Shown here: piece after piece, positions 24,679-33,927 of the stretch
Layout of the letters: each line of letters begins with the position of its first letter
How positions within the stretch are numbered: position 1 is the first letter of the stretch
From: JABMPJ01 sp964345005
Lineage (GTDB): Bacteria; Verrucomicrobiota; Kiritimatiellia; UBA8416; JABMPJ01
Direction: 5' to 3'
NCBI GenBank assembly: GCA_964345005.1
Contig: CAYFPQ010000003.1
Span: 51,409-115,408 of the forward strand
Length of the DNA stretch: 64,000 bases
The notes under the pieces: model-generated
Told to the model about the DNA's origin: nothing
Databases searched by the model: none
Seen by the model: the letters and a program-made list of their open reading frames with translations, nothing else
Translations under genes and position numbers: made by a program

Positions 24679-25231
24679 CTTGAACTCCTTCGTCTTTCTT
24701 CTTCGCAAATGGCATACCCAGGAGCGCCAACAGTTCGTAAGCGTCCTTGTCGGTACGTGCGGACGTGACAATCGTCACGTTCATTCCCTGATTCGCCCCC
24801 ACCTTGTCGGGATCGATTTCCGGGAAAATCAACTGATCTTTCAAACCGAGCGTGTAGTTGCCCTTGCCGTCAAAGGCTTCGGCCGGCACGCCACGGAAGT
24901 CGCGAATACGCGGCAGCGCCGCGTTGATCAGGCGATCCAGAAACTCGAACATGCGCGTTCCGCGCAGCGTTACCTTGGCGCCGATGGTCATGCCTTCGCG
25001 CAGCTTGAAATTCGAGATGCTGTTGCGGGCGCGGGTCATCACCGGAAGCTGCCCCGTAATCTGGGCCAGTTCCCCCGCGTGCGCCTTCAGGGCATCCTTA
25101 TCCACAATCCCCAGCCCCATGTTCACCACAACCTTGCTCAGCTTGGGCAGCTGCATCGGGTTGCTGACACCCAGCTTATCCTTAAGCGCCGGGAGGGCTT
25201 CCGTCCTATATCGTTCTTTCAGCGTCGACAT
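24671..25231 (-). CDS. rplE: Ribosomal protein uL5
   Basis: 186 residues from ATG 25231 (GAGGA upstream): MSTLKERYRTEALPALKDKL. LSKVVVNMGLGIVDKDALKA and TLRGTRMFEFLDRLINAALP are classic L5 blocks. L5 binds 5S rRNA and the P-site tRNA. A TTG four codons earlier is possible. The start lies within the last codons of rplX. Confidence 0.97.
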   Translation of the reverse strand: MSTLKERYRTEALPALKDKLGVSNPMQLPKLSKVVVNMGLGIVDKDALKAHAGELAQITGQLPVMTRARNSISNFKLREGMTIGAKVTLRGTRMFEFLDRLINAALPRIRDFRGVPAEAFDGKGNYTLGLKDQLIFPEIDPDKVGANQGMNVTIVTSARTDKDAYELLALLGMPFAKKKDEGVQVG

Positions 25232-25239
25232 GCTTGTCC

Positions 25240-25560
25240 TCAACTGTCAAATGTGTGACCACAGGCTCTGCACTTGCGGACACGCCGTTCGCCATCCTGG
25301 GCTCGACCGGTCCGTACACCCTTCTTGCATTCCGGGCAGTACAACAACACGTTCGAGAGCGCCATGGTCTTCTCTTTTTTCACGATACCGCCCTGGGGCG
25401 TATCCTGCGTCTTGCGTAGCGTCTTCTTGCCAAGGTTGATACCTTCAACCAACACGCGATCCCTGGCTGGAATCACCTGCAGCACTTTGCCGGTCTTACC
25501 GGTATCCACGCCCGCAATCGCAGCAATCGTATCGCCCTTCTTAATGCGCGGTACACTCAC
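25240..25560 (-). CDS. rplX: Ribosomal protein uL24
   Basis: 106 residues with a KOW motif near the start (IKKGDTIAAIAGVDTGKTGK). The C-terminal part has CPECKKG and CRACGH, four cysteines as in the zinc-ribbon form of L24. It is separated from rplN by 109 bases filled with repeat sequence, unusual for this operon. Confidence 0.96.
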   Translation of the reverse strand: MSVPRIKKGDTIAAIAGVDTGKTGKVLQVIPARDRVLVEGINLGKKTLRKTQDTPQGGIVKKEKTMALSNVLLYCPECKKGVRTGRAQDGERRVRKCRACGHTFDS

Positions 25561-25669
25561 GTTTCCATTCCTCCATCGGGTCCGAACCGTCGAACTACGA
25601 ACAGCCGAACAGCCAAACTCTTCTGATCACGCCCCAGCCCCGAAGGGCGGAGGCGGGACCTGAAATCTT
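25561..25669. repeat. Repeat sequence between rplN and rplX
   Basis: CGAACTACGAACAGCCGAAC at 25591-25610 and a GCCCCGAAGGGCGGAGGC stretch near 25637-25654 fill this gap. The first unit is related to sequences at 15484, 15772 and 13123. No gene or terminator is visible. Confidence 0.6.
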
Positions 25670-26035
25670 CTACAGCACCTCAGGCGCCAGCGAAATCACC
25701 TTCATGTAGTTCTTTTCGCGCAGCTCCCTCGCAACCGGCCCGAAGATACGGGAGCCGATCGGATTCTTGTTGGCATCCACGATCACCACCGCGTTGTTGT
25801 CAAAACGCAGGTGCGATCCATCCGGGCGAGCCACCGGGTGCTTCGTCCGCACGATCAGCGCCTCGCAAACCTGTCCCTTCTTGATCACGCCATTCGGCTG
25901 CGCCTCCTTGACCGACACCTTGATGATGTCGCCCACGTGAGCGTAGCGCTTGCGCTGGCCCAGTACTCGGAAACAGCGGACGCGCTTCGCGCCCGAGTTG
26001 TCTGCCACTACCAGATCAGTTTCTTCAGCAATCAC
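25670..26035 (-). CDS. rplN: Ribosomal protein uL14
   Basis: 121 residues, MIAEETDLVVADNSGAKRVR, with RCFRVLGQRKRYAHVGDIIK and FDNNAVVIVD, ending EVL. L14 contacts the silencing factor RsfS and bridges subunits. It lies 34 bases after rpsQ. Confidence 0.97.
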   Translation of the reverse strand: MIAEETDLVVADNSGAKRVRCFRVLGQRKRYAHVGDIIKVSVKEAQPNGVIKKGQVCEALIVRTKHPVARPDGSHLRFDNNAVVIVDANKNPIGSRIFGPVARELREKNYMKVISLAPEVL

Positions 26036-26069
26036 GGCCTTGTCTCCTTACTCTCCGCGGTGCGTCCCG

Positions 26070-26348
26070 CTAGGCCACCGTCTCCACCGCCTCAATCGCG
26101 GTCACGCGCCAACGCTTCATCTTGCTGAAAGGCCGACACTCCTCGATCATCACCTTGTCGCCAACCTTGGCCTGGCTGCTCTCGTCATGCGCGTGGAACC
26201 TGCGATGCAGCTTCACGACCTTGCCGTAGAGCGGATGACGACGACGCGTCTCGACGCGCACCACCACCGATTTCTCACCGCTCACGCTCACGACCGTGCC
26301 GTTGCGCTGCCTTCGTTTAACCTGCCGATTATCACTCTTTTCCGTCAT
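26070..26348 (-). CDS. rpsQ: Ribosomal protein uS17
   Basis: 92 residues. The OB-fold reads RRQRNGTVVSVSGEKSVVVR, then RHPLYGKVVKLHRRFHAHDE and GDKVMIEECRPFSKMKRWRV. S17 is an early 16S binder. It has a short basic N-terminal lead of about 12 residues. Confidence 0.97.
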   Translation of the reverse strand: MTEKSDNRQVKRRQRNGTVVSVSGEKSVVVRVETRRRHPLYGKVVKLHRRFHAHDESSQAKVGDKVMIEECRPFSKMKRWRVTAIEAVETVA

Positions 26349-26374
26349 ATCTCAATCCCCGCCGAACGTTCCCG

Positions 26375-26584
26375 TCAGCCTTGGGCCTGCTGAGCCCGTT
26401 CCTGCATTACCGTCTTGATCCGCGCAACGTCACGCCGCAGCATCCGCATCTTGACCGGCGACTGGGATCCATCACCCACGCGCTGCATCATGCGCACGTT
26501 CGCCAGCTCACTGCGCGTCTCGTCCATGAGATTCTGCAGCTCTTCGTCGGTCTGCTCTCTCAAACTGGTTGCCTTCATCGCCAT
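26375..26584 (-). CDS. rpmC: Ribosomal protein uL29
   Basis: 69 residues forming a helical hairpin: SLREQTDEELQNLMDETRSE and MRMLRRDVARIKTVMQER. L29 lies by the tunnel exit, next to L23. It is 25 bases from rplP and 26 from rpsQ. Confidence 0.95.
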   Translation of the reverse strand: MAMKATSLREQTDEELQNLMDETRSELANVRMMQRVGDGSQSPVKMRMLRRDVARIKTVMQERAQQAQG

Positions 26585-26609
26585 GGTCTACCTGCCTTAA
26601 TCGCCGCGC

Positions 26610-27023
26610 TTAATCTTCGCGCGTAATGAACCTGGTACGCAAACCGAGCTTGGCGTCCGCCAGGCGCAGGGCTTCCCGCGCCAGCTGCTCGGATACACCA
26701 GCTACTTCGAACAACATCATGCCGGGACGGATGACGGCGACCCAGTACTCCGGGTTGCCTTTACCCTTACCCATGCGGACTTCGATCGGTTTCTGCGTGA
26801 TCGGCTTATCCGGGAAGATACGGATCCACAGGCGGCCACGACGCTTCATGCGGCGGTTGATCGCCACGCGGCAGGCCTCGATCTGCGTGCTCTTGATCCA
26901 GCCACGCTCCATCGCCTTAATTCCGTACTCGCCGAACGACAGGTTGGCCCCGCTCTTGGCCTTGCCCTTCCGGCTTCCACGCTGCACCTTGCGGTGCTTC
27001 ACTCTCTTAGGCATCAAAGGCAT
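26610..27023 (-). CDS. rplP: Ribosomal protein uL16
   Basis: 137 residues with RGSRKGKAKSGANLSFGEYG, RMKRRGRLWIRIFPDKPIT and GKGKGNPEYWVAVIRPG. L16 contacts the A-site tRNA elbow. The ATG at 27023 has GGGAGA upstream; an ATG three codons later gives the more common MPKRVKHRK start. Confidence 0.96.
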   Translation of the reverse strand: MPLMPKRVKHRKVQRGSRKGKAKSGANLSFGEYGIKAMERGWIKSTQIEACRVAINRRMKRRGRLWIRIFPDKPITQKPIEVRMGKGKGNPEYWVAVIRPGMMLFEVAGVSEQLAREALRLADAKLGLRTRFITRED

Positions 27024-27039
27024 TGTTCAGATTCTCCCC

Positions 27040-27681
27040 TCAGGCCTTGGCGGCTTCCTGCTCGTCTTTCTTGCAGATCCACACCTTGACACCAATCCGG
27101 CCGGCCGTGGTGGGCGACTCCGCGAACCCGTAATCGATATTCGCACGCAACGTGTGCAGCGGAATCTTGCCTTCCTTGTACCATTCCACCCGCGACAACT
27201 CAGCGCCACCCAGGCGGCCGCTGACGCGGATCTTGATTCCCTCGACTCCCATGTCCATGGCGAGCTTGATCGCACGCTTCATGGCACGGCGAAACGACAC
27301 GCGGCGCGCCATCTGCATGGCAATATTCTCGGCAACGAGCTGGGCGTTCGTGTCGGCATCGCGGATCTCCTGGATCTCGATGTAGACCTCTTTGCCGGTC
27401 ATCCGCGACAACTCGGCGCGGATACGCTCGATGTCCTGCCCCTTGCGACCGATCACAATGCCGGGACGTGCGGTGAATATGTTAATGCGCACACGGTTGG
27501 CGTAACGCTCGATGTGCACCTGCGCCACGGCGGCGTTCTCAAGGCGCTTCTTGACCAGCTCGCGGATCCGGAGATCCTCGTTGAGCAGGTTCCCAAACTC
27601 TTTCTTGGGACTGAACCAGCGCGAGCGCCAGTCCTTGTTCACTGCGACCCGCAGCCCAATTGGATTAGTCTTCTGACCCAA
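27040..27681 (-). CDS. rpsC: Ribosomal protein uS3
   Basis: 213 residues starting MGQKTNPIGLRV. The KH domain includes PGIVIGRKGQDIERIRAEL (GRKG loop), and the C-terminal domain has RRVSFRRAMKRAIKLAMDMG. S3 lines the mRNA entry. It lies 24 bases after rplV. Confidence 0.97.
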   Translation of the reverse strand: MGQKTNPIGLRVAVNKDWRSRWFSPKKEFGNLLNEDLRIRELVKKRLENAAVAQVHIERYANRVRINIFTARPGIVIGRKGQDIERIRAELSRMTGKEVYIEIQEIRDADTNAQLVAENIAMQMARRVSFRRAMKRAIKLAMDMGVEGIKIRVSGRLGGAELSRVEWYKEGKIPLHTLRANIDYGFAESPTTAGRIGVKVWICKKDEQEAAKA

Positions 27682-27705
27682 AACGTCGCTCCCTTTCCCC
27701 GCCGA

Positions 27706-28056
27706 CTATGCCGCGTCGGGCTCCTGTCCGTCCGTCAGGACGATCTTGATATGACACATCCGCTTCTTGATGGGTCGAATGCCGCCACGTGCACGCGACC
27801 AATACCTTCTCATCCGCGGTCCTTCTTCAACGACCGCTTCCTTAACCGTCAACTCGTCAACTGCCAGCTTCGCGTTGTTCTCCGCGTTGGCAATTGCCGA
27901 CTTCAGAGTCTTGCCGATCAGCGCCGCCGCCTTGCGTGCGCTGAAGTCCGTTACCTTCAGCGCGTCAGCCACGGGCAAGCCCTGCACCTTACGGGCAAGG
28001 TCACGCGCCTTGGTCGGCGAGAGTCTCGCAAATTTTGTTACTGCCTGTACTTCCAT
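27706..28056 (-). CDS. rplV: Ribosomal protein uL22
   Basis: 116 residues with the L22 blocks FARLSPTKARDLARKVQGL and RSRARGGIRPIKKRMCHIKI-like (RYWSRARGGIRPIKKRMCHI). Its loop reaches the exit tunnel where macrolides bind. It lies 35 bases after rpsS. Confidence 0.97.
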   Translation of the reverse strand: MEVQAVTKFARLSPTKARDLARKVQGLPVADALKVTDFSARKAAALIGKTLKSAIANAENNAKLAVDELTVKEAVVEEGPRMRRYWSRARGGIRPIKKRMCHIKIVLTDGQEPDAA

Positions 28057-28091
28057 CTCTTCAACCCCACTTACTGTGACGCCGTGCCGGC

Positions 28092-28376
28092 CTACTTCAA
28101 TGTCTTGACCTTGTCGGTGGCCGAACCATGACGACGGAACGCCCGGGTCGGAGCGAACTCACCGAGGCGATGTCCCACCATGTTCTCCGTCACGAAAATC
28201 GAAACGTGCTGTTTGCCGTTGTGAATGGCGAACGTGTGGCCAACGAACTCCGGCACGATCATCGAGCGGCGCGACCACGTCTTGATCGGCCGACGGTCAC
28301 CGGACCGGTTCATCCGCTCCACCTTCATGAGCAGCTTGGGCTCAACGTAGAAACCCTTCTTAAGTGAACGCGCCAT
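28092..28376 (-). CDS. rpsS: Ribosomal protein uS19
   Basis: 94 residues: MARSLKKGFYVEPKLL, KTWSRRSMIVPEFVGHTFAI and GHRLGEFAPTRAFRRHG. S19 forms part of the 30S head with S13. It starts three bases after rplB. Confidence 0.97.
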   Translation of the reverse strand: MARSLKKGFYVEPKLLMKVERMNRSGDRRPIKTWSRRSMIVPEFVGHTFAIHNGKQHVSIFVTENMVGHRLGEFAPTRAFRRHGSATDKVKTLK

Positions 28377-28379
28377 AGC

Positions 28380-29204
28380 TTACTTTCTCCGCTTAACGAT
28401 GAATTTGCTCGATGTCTTCCGACGCGAACGGGTCTTGCCGCCCTTCGCCAGCTTGCCCCACGGCGACACAGGATGTCCGCCACCGGAGGAACGACCTTCA
28501 CCACCGCCCATGGGGTGGTCCACCGGGTTCATCGCCACACCGCGCACGGTGGGACGACGCCCACGCCAGCGTGCACGTCCGGCCTTGCCGTCTACCACGC
28601 TGGAGTGCTCGGAGTTACCGACCTGTCCGATGGTGGCCATGCAGTTGACGTTGATCATGCGAATCTCGCCCGAGGGCAGCTTGATGTGGGCATATTTGCC
28701 TTCACGCGCCATGAGCTGAGCGCCCCCGCCGGCACTGCGAACGATTCGTGCACCACGCCCGGGTTCAATCTCAAGGTTGTGCAGCGTCAGCCCCAGCGGA
28801 ATCCGCGACAGCGGCAGGGCGTTGCCAACAGTCGGCTCCGCATCCGGCCCGGACGAAACCATTGCATCCACCTTCAGCCCGGCCGGCGCCAGGATGTAGC
28901 GCTTCTCGCCATCGACGTAGTGCAACAGCGCGATGTTGGCCGAGCGGTTGGGATCGTACTCAATCGCCGCCACGCGGGCCGGCACACCGGTCTTCTCACG
29001 GCGAAAATCGATTTCACGGTAACGACGCTTCGCGCCGCCGCCACGATGACGCACCGTAATACGCCCGGCCGAGTTGCGGCCCGAGGTACGCTTCCTGCCC
29101 TTCGAGAGCGCCTTCTCCGGCGTGGTCTTGGTGATCTCTTCATAAGTCGAGACCGTCGCAAAACGCCTTCCCGGCGAGGTCGGATTGTATTTTCTTAAAG
29201 CCAT
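28380..29204 (-). CDS. rplB: Ribosomal protein uL2
   Basis: 274 residues, MALRKYNPTSPGRRFATVST, RNSAGRITVRHRGGGAKRRY and the C-terminal VRGVAMNPVDHPMGGGEGRS, with the conserved His near the peptidyl transferase centre. It lies 30 bases after rplW. Confidence 0.98.
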   Translation of the reverse strand: MALRKYNPTSPGRRFATVSTYEEITKTTPEKALSKGRKRTSGRNSAGRITVRHRGGGAKRRYREIDFRREKTGVPARVAAIEYDPNRSANIALLHYVDGEKRYILAPAGLKVDAMVSSGPDAEPTVGNALPLSRIPLGLTLHNLEIEPGRGARIVRSAGGGAQLMAREGKYAHIKLPSGEIRMINVNCMATIGQVGNSEHSSVVDGKAGRARWRGRRPTVRGVAMNPVDHPMGGGEGRSSGGGHPVSPWGKLAKGGKTRSRRKTSSKFIVKRRK

Positions 29205-29234
29205 ATCACTTTCTCCATCCCCCGGGGGCCCCGC

Positions 29235-29522
29235 CTAGGCGAGGTCGATCCGGCTCCCCTCCTCCAGGGTAACAATCGCCCGCTTCCAGTCGGCACGCTT
29301 GCCGTAGCGCACGGTGCGCTCACGCTTCCGCTTACCTTCGTAGCGCATCGTGTTGACCGACTTCACCGACACGTTGAACAGATCTTCAACCGCCTTCTTG
29401 ATCTCAGGCTTGTTCGCCGAGCGCTCGACGCTGAAGAAGTACTTGTTGCCCGTCTCGGCTTGAATTGTGCCCTTCTCCGTCAACTGGATTTCCTTGATGA
29501 CCGCGTCCGCATGCTTCTTCAT
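29235..29522 (-). CDS. rplW: Ribosomal protein uL23
   Basis: 95 residues. The core has KYFFSVERSANKPEIKKAVE and NVSVKSVNTMRYEGKRKRER. L23 is the docking site for trigger factor and SRP at the tunnel exit. Its ATG overlaps the rplD stop by four bases. Confidence 0.96.
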   Translation of the reverse strand: MKKHADAVIKEIQLTEKGTIQAETGNKYFFSVERSANKPEIKKAVEDLFNVSVKSVNTMRYEGKRKRERTVRYGKRADWKRAIVTLEEGSRIDLA

Positions 29523-30169
29523 GCCGCTGCTCCCTTCGCGGCGCGAGGCGCCAGGCGCTGCTGCAACGCATCCATGGCCGCTTTGCTGATCACGATTCTC
29601 GAGTAGCGCAGGAGCTGGTACGTGTTCAGGCTCTCGGCCGAGGTCAACTCCACACGATCCGCGTTCTTCGCCGCCTGCTCCAGTGCCGGCGTCAGTTGGT
29701 CCACCACCACGATCGCGGGGGCTGCCACGTTGACGGCCTTGAGCAGGTCCACAAAATCCTTCGTCCTGCCGCTCTCTACGGCAATCTCGTCTACGACAAG
29801 TACTTCATCACCGGCCACCGCCTCGCTGAACGCGCGCTGGAAGGCCAGCTTGGCAACCTTGCGGTTGATCTTGCCGCCGTACTCGCGCGGGACCGGGCCG
29901 AATGCCGCGGCACCGCCGCGCCATACCGGCGACTGCTTGTATCCGGCGCGGGCACGTCCGGTGCCCTTCTGACGCCACGGCTTGGCGCCCGTACCGGCCA
30001 CTTCGCCCTTGGACTTGGCCGAGGCCGTTCCGGCACGGCGGCGTGCCTGGTAACGCACCACCGACTCGTGCACGGCCTGTCCGCCCTGGTCCGCAACCAT
30101 CAGCTCGTCGGGAAAATCGAACCCGGAAAGCTCGGCGCCCTTGGAATCACACATGCGAATCTTGCTCAT
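29519..30169 (-). CDS. rplD: Ribosomal protein uL4
   Basis: 216 residues with the tunnel loop RQKGTGRARAGYKQSPVWRG and PVPREYGGKINRKVAKLAF-like block (FGPVPREYGGKINRKVAKLA). L4 lines the exit tunnel; in E. coli it also controls the S10 operon, which cannot be judged here. Its start shares one base with the rplC stop (TGATG). Confidence 0.97.
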   Translation of the reverse strand: MSKIRMCDSKGAELSGFDFPDELMVADQGGQAVHESVVRYQARRRAGTASAKSKGEVAGTGAKPWRQKGTGRARAGYKQSPVWRGGAAAFGPVPREYGGKINRKVAKLAFQRAFSEAVAGDEVLVVDEIAVESGRTKDFVDLLKAVNVAAPAIVVVDQLTPALEQAAKNADRVELTSAESLNTYQLLRYSRIVISKAAMDALQQRLAPRAAKGAAA

Positions 30170-30819
30170 CAGCCCTTACCTCCCGCCGAGGCGCCCTTCT
30201 TCAGCGCCTTACGCACGGTCACAATCGCCCCCTTGGGCCCCGGCACAGCGCCGCGGACCAACAGCACGTTGTCTTCACCGCGCACGGCCACAACCTTCAG
30301 GTTCTGGGTCGTCACCTTCACATGGCCCATGTGCCCGGGCATCCGCTGCCCCTTGGCAACACGCGCCGGATAGGAACACTGTCCGATCGAGCCCACGCGG
30401 CGCTTGGAGTGTCCACCGTGCGTCATGCGGCCACCGGCCATGCGGTGACGTCTGACGACGCCCTGGAACCCGCGTCCCTTCGTGACGCCTTCGACGTCCA
30501 CGTAATCGATCTCTTCAAAAATGTCCGCTTTCACCGTATCGCCGGTCTTAACCTCATCGTCAGAAGCAACGATGACTTCCGCAAGGTAGCGGCAGAACGG
30601 TACGCCAGCCTTCGTGAAGCGGGCGGCCTGGGCCTTGCTCAGACGCTTCTCCTTGGTCTCGCCAAAACCGATCTGCGCAGCTTCGTAGCCATCCGTCTCG
30701 GCGGTCTTGCGCTGCACAACCGGGCAGGGGCCCACGGCCAGGACTGTCACGGGTACACGCGTCCCGCTTTCGTCATAGACCTGCGTCATTCCTAGTTTTT
30801 GTCCAATCAACGCTTGCAT
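30169..30819 (-). CDS. rplC: Ribosomal protein uL3
   Basis: 216 residues from ATG 30819: MQALIGQKLGMTQVYDESGT. Motifs are VTKGRGFQGVVRRHRMAGGR and PARVAKGQRMPGHMGHVKVT. A GTG at 30828, directly after the rpsJ stop, would add three residues; the ATG matches the family start. L3 reaches the peptidyl transferase centre. Confidence 0.96.
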   Translation of the reverse strand: MQALIGQKLGMTQVYDESGTRVPVTVLAVGPCPVVQRKTAETDGYEAAQIGFGETKEKRLSKAQAARFTKAGVPFCRYLAEVIVASDDEVKTGDTVKADIFEEIDYVDVEGVTKGRGFQGVVRRHRMAGGRMTHGGHSKRRVGSIGQCSYPARVAKGQRMPGHMGHVKVTTQNLKVVAVRGEDNVLLVRGAVPGPKGAIVTVRKALKKGASAGGKG

Positions 30820-30828
30820 GATGCTCAC

Positions 30829-31137
30829 TCAGATCTTGATGGTTATATCTACACCCGCCGGCAGGTTGAGCTTCTTCAGCTCATCCACCGTCTTGGCGGT
30901 CGGTTCCACAATGTCCAACAGACGCTTGTGCGTACGCACTTCGAACTGGTCCATCGACTTCTTATCCACGTGCGGGCTACGGTTCACGGTGTAGCGCTCG
31001 ATCCGCGTGGGCAGCGGCGTCGGGCCAACCACCTGTGCACCCGATCCCCGGGCCGTCTCGATGATGTCCTGAACAGCCTGGTCCAGTACGCTGTGATCGT
31101 AGCCCTGCAGCTTAATTCTAATGCATTGACCTTGCAT
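30829..31137 (-). CDS. rpsJ: Ribosomal protein uS10 (NusE)
   Basis: 102 residues with IRIKLQGYDHSVLDQAVQDI, GPTPLPTRIERYTVNRSPHV and FEVRTHKRLLDI. S10 is part of the 30S head and, as NusE, links NusG to the ribosome; nusG lies in the same superoperon. It follows fusA by 49 bases. Confidence 0.97.
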   Translation of the reverse strand: MQGQCIRIKLQGYDHSVLDQAVQDIIETARGSGAQVVGPTPLPTRIERYTVNRSPHVDKKSMDQFEVRTHKRLLDIVEPTAKTVDELKKLNLPAGVDITIKI

Positions 31138-31186
31138 GCTTCTTCCTATCCTCGCCGTATCGCGCAGGCCTGCCTTCGGCCGGCCA

Positions 31187-33312
31187 TTATTGGTTCAGTA
31201 ATCTTTCCTTCAGGTCGGCCGGAGCCACCGCGAAATGAGTTGGTTCCATTGTATAGGTCGCGCGCCCCCGCGAGAGCGAACGCACCGCCGTCGAGTATCC
31301 AAAGAGTTCCGCCAGCGGCACGGCCGCCTTGACAATCTGCATGTCGCCGAGCGCATCCATGCTCTGGACCTTCCCGCGTCGCGTGTTGATATCGGCGAGC
31401 ACATCGCCCATGGACTCGGCCGGCGTCACGACCTCGACGGCCATGATCGGCTCGAGAATCTCGGGCGATGCCGCCATAACCGCTTCGCGCAACGCCATGA
31501 CCGCCGCCGTACGGAAGGCCACCTCGGAGGAGTTCTCGGGATCGAAGGCGCCACCCGTCACGCGCACGTTGATATCGGTAACCGGGTAGCGGACCAGCAC
31601 GCCGGTGATGAGGCCATCGTTGATCCCCTCTTCCACGGACGGCTTGAACGCTGCCGGAATCTGCAAGTCGGAAATATCCACATCGATCGTCACACCCGCC
31701 GTGCGCGGAGCGGCGTTCACCTCGAGCGCCACCTTGGCGAACTGGCGGCTGCCGCCGAATTCGCGATCGAACACGTGCGTCGCACTCCCGGTACCGGTGA
31801 TCGTCTCGTGATAAGCCACCATCGGGNNNNNNNNNNGTTGTACTCACGCTCCATGCGGTCCTTTAGAATCTCCAGGTGCAGTTCGCCCATACCGCTCAGG
31901 ATCGTCTGCCCGGTCTCGGCATCGGTCCGAACGATGCAGGTGGGATCTTCGGCGGAGAGAGAAGCAAGCGCGCTGTCGAGCTTGTCCTTGTCGGCACGGG
32001 TCTTCGGCTCGATAGCCATGAACATGACAGGCTCAGGGAAGCGGATGCCCATCAGCTCGACCGGTGCGTTCTCAGCGCAAAGCGTATCGCCAGTGGTGAC
32101 ATTCTTGAGCCCAACCACGGCGCCAATTTCGCCCGAGTGCAGCGCGTCGACCTCGGTACGGTCATTGGCGTGCAGGCGGATCAGCTTGAGGATGCGCTCA
32201 CGCTTCTTCGTGCGCGGGTTGAACACGTTCTGACCCTTCTTGAGGTGGCCGGAATAGACGCGGACAAAGGCAAGGCGCCCTATATAGGAGTCGGTCGCCA
32301 GCTTGAACGCGAGGGCGCTGAGGGCGCCGCTGTCATCCGCGGAACGCTCGACCTTGGATCCGTCGCGCGGGTTGGTGCCCTCGATCGCGGGCACGTCCAG
32401 CGGGGACGGCATGAAATCAACCACGGCATCCAGGAGCTGCTGGACGCCCTTATTCTTGAGGGAGGACCCACAGAGCACCGGAACGAGATCGCCCTTGATC
32501 ACACAGCGGCGAATACCGGCTACGAGCACCTCCGCAGACACATCCGCATCTTCCAGAAACGCTTCGAGTACGCCCTCGTCACTCTCGGCCACGGCCTCAA
32601 TCATCTCCGCGCGCGCCTTCTCGGCATCGGCCGCACACTCGGTCGGAATCGGAAACTGCGACACTTCAGCACCCAGGGTCTTTTCGTCGTAGTCAATCGC
32701 CCGCATGTTGATCAGGTCGATCACACCTCTAAACTGGTCCTCGGCCCCGATCGGGAGCTGAACGGGAACGGCGTTGGAGCCGAGCTTGTCGCGCATGTCC
32801 TCTACCACGCGCTGGAAATCGGCGCCCATGCGGTCCATCTTGTTGACGAACGCGATGCGCGGCACCCCGTAGCGGTTGGACTGGCGCCACACGGTCTCGG
32901 ATTGCGGCTGAACGCCCCCCACCCCACAGAAGACGCCCACAGCGCCATCGAGCACACGAAGCGAACGTTCGACTTCCATCGTAAAGTCCACGTGGCCCGG
33001 GGTATCAATGATGTTGACCTGGTGTTCATGCCAGAAGCAGGTGGTGGCGGCGCTGGTGATGGTGATGCCGCGTTCCTTCTCCTGCTGCATCCAATCCATG
33101 ACGGCGGTCCCTTCGTGGACTTCACCGATCTTATGGACGATGCCCGCATAGTAGAGCATGCGTTCGGTCGTTGTGGTCTTGCCGGCATCGATATGCGCGA
33201 TGATTCCGATGTTCCGGACTTGGCACAGCGGTCTCAGGCGGTCGGCTGCTTCGGCGGCGCCGGAGCGAGCAGATGCCTTCTTTTTCTTCTTATGTTCCAA
33301 AACCGCTACCAT
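31187..33312 (-). CDS. fusA: Elongation factor G, interrupted by an assembly gap
   Basis: About 700 residues once joined. The N-terminal part (33312 down to 31837) has the GTPase motifs AHIDAGKTT, RGITIT, DTPGHVDF and NKMDRMGADF and ends in LHLEILKDRMEREYN. After ten N (31827-31836) coding resumes in another frame with VAYHETITGTGSATHVFDRE, the start of domain IV, and runs to 31187. About nine residues normally lie between these blocks, so the gap should be near 27-30 bases. The N-terminus has about 30 extra residues with EHKKKKKASARSG before the GTPase domain. EF-G drives translocation and, with RRF, recycling. Confidence 0.95.
31827..31836. other. Assembly gap (10 N) in fusA
   Basis: Ten N bases of arbitrary length. 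They split the gene into two frames; the conserved EF-G spacing implies that about 20 more bases are missing. Confidence 0.95.
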
Positions 33313-33328
33313 TACTTACCCAGAACGT

Positions 33329-33395
33329 TCCCCTGCGACCTCGTGTCGCAGGAAACGGAGATCTCAGCCTCCCGCGACACAAGGTCGCGGGGGAG
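33329..33395. repeat. Hairpin repeat between rpsG and fusA
   Basis: CCCCTGCGACCTCGTGTCGC (33330-33349) pairs with GCGACACAAGGTCGCGGGGG (33374-33393) with two mismatches and a 24-base loop. No T-run follows, so it is not a standard terminator. Confidence 0.75.
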
Positions 33396-33439
33396 CAGAT
33401 GTCCTGACAATCAACGCCTTGTTGTCCTGCTCCCCTTTC

Positions 33440-33910
33440 CTACCACGCGTAGTGGGCGAACGCCTTGTTCGCCTGCGCCATACGATGCGTGTCATCGCGC
33501 TTGCGAATCACCGCGCCCTGCCCGTTGTAGGCATCCATCAATTCCAGTGCCATGGCCGTACCCATCGACACGCCGCGACGCCCCTTGGCCGCCGCGAGCA
33601 ACCAGCGCAGGGCCAGTGCGAGCTGACGGTCCCTGTTGATCTCGACCGGAACCTGGTAGGTCGACCCACCCACGCGGCGAGATTTCACTTCCACGCGAGG
33701 CTTCATGTTGTCGATCGCCTTGATCAGAACTTCGATCGGCTCTTCCGACATCTTCTCCGAGATGTGGCTGAGCGCCCCATAAACGATACGCTCCGCGGTC
33801 GATTTTTTACCGCAGCGCATCGTGAAGTTGATCACCTTCGCCACCAGCTCACTGTTATACGTGGGGTCGGGCGCCAGGATTCTTCGTTCAGCTTTACGCC
33901 TTCTTGCCAT
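33440..33910 (-). CDS. rpsG: Ribosomal protein uS7
   Basis: 156 residues: MARRRKAERRILAPDPTYNS, then RRVGGSTYQVPVEI and KRDDTHRMAQANKAFAHYAW at the end. S7 nucleates assembly of the 30S head. It lies 17 bases after rpsL; a 127-base gap with a hairpin repeat separates it from fusA. Confidence 0.97.
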   Translation of the reverse strand: MARRRKAERRILAPDPTYNSELVAKVINFTMRCGKKSTAERIVYGALSHISEKMSEEPIEVLIKAIDNMKPRVEVKSRRVGGSTYQVPVEINRDRQLALALRWLLAAAKGRRGVSMGTAMALELMDAYNGQGAVIRKRDDTHRMAQANKAFAHYAW

Positions 33911-33927
33911 GACAGTTCCTTATTCTC

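Noticed and set aside
31876..33639. 587-residue plus frame opposite fusA and rpsG
   Set aside because: Antisense shadow crossing two real genes; composition is His/Arg-rich as typical of reversed coding.
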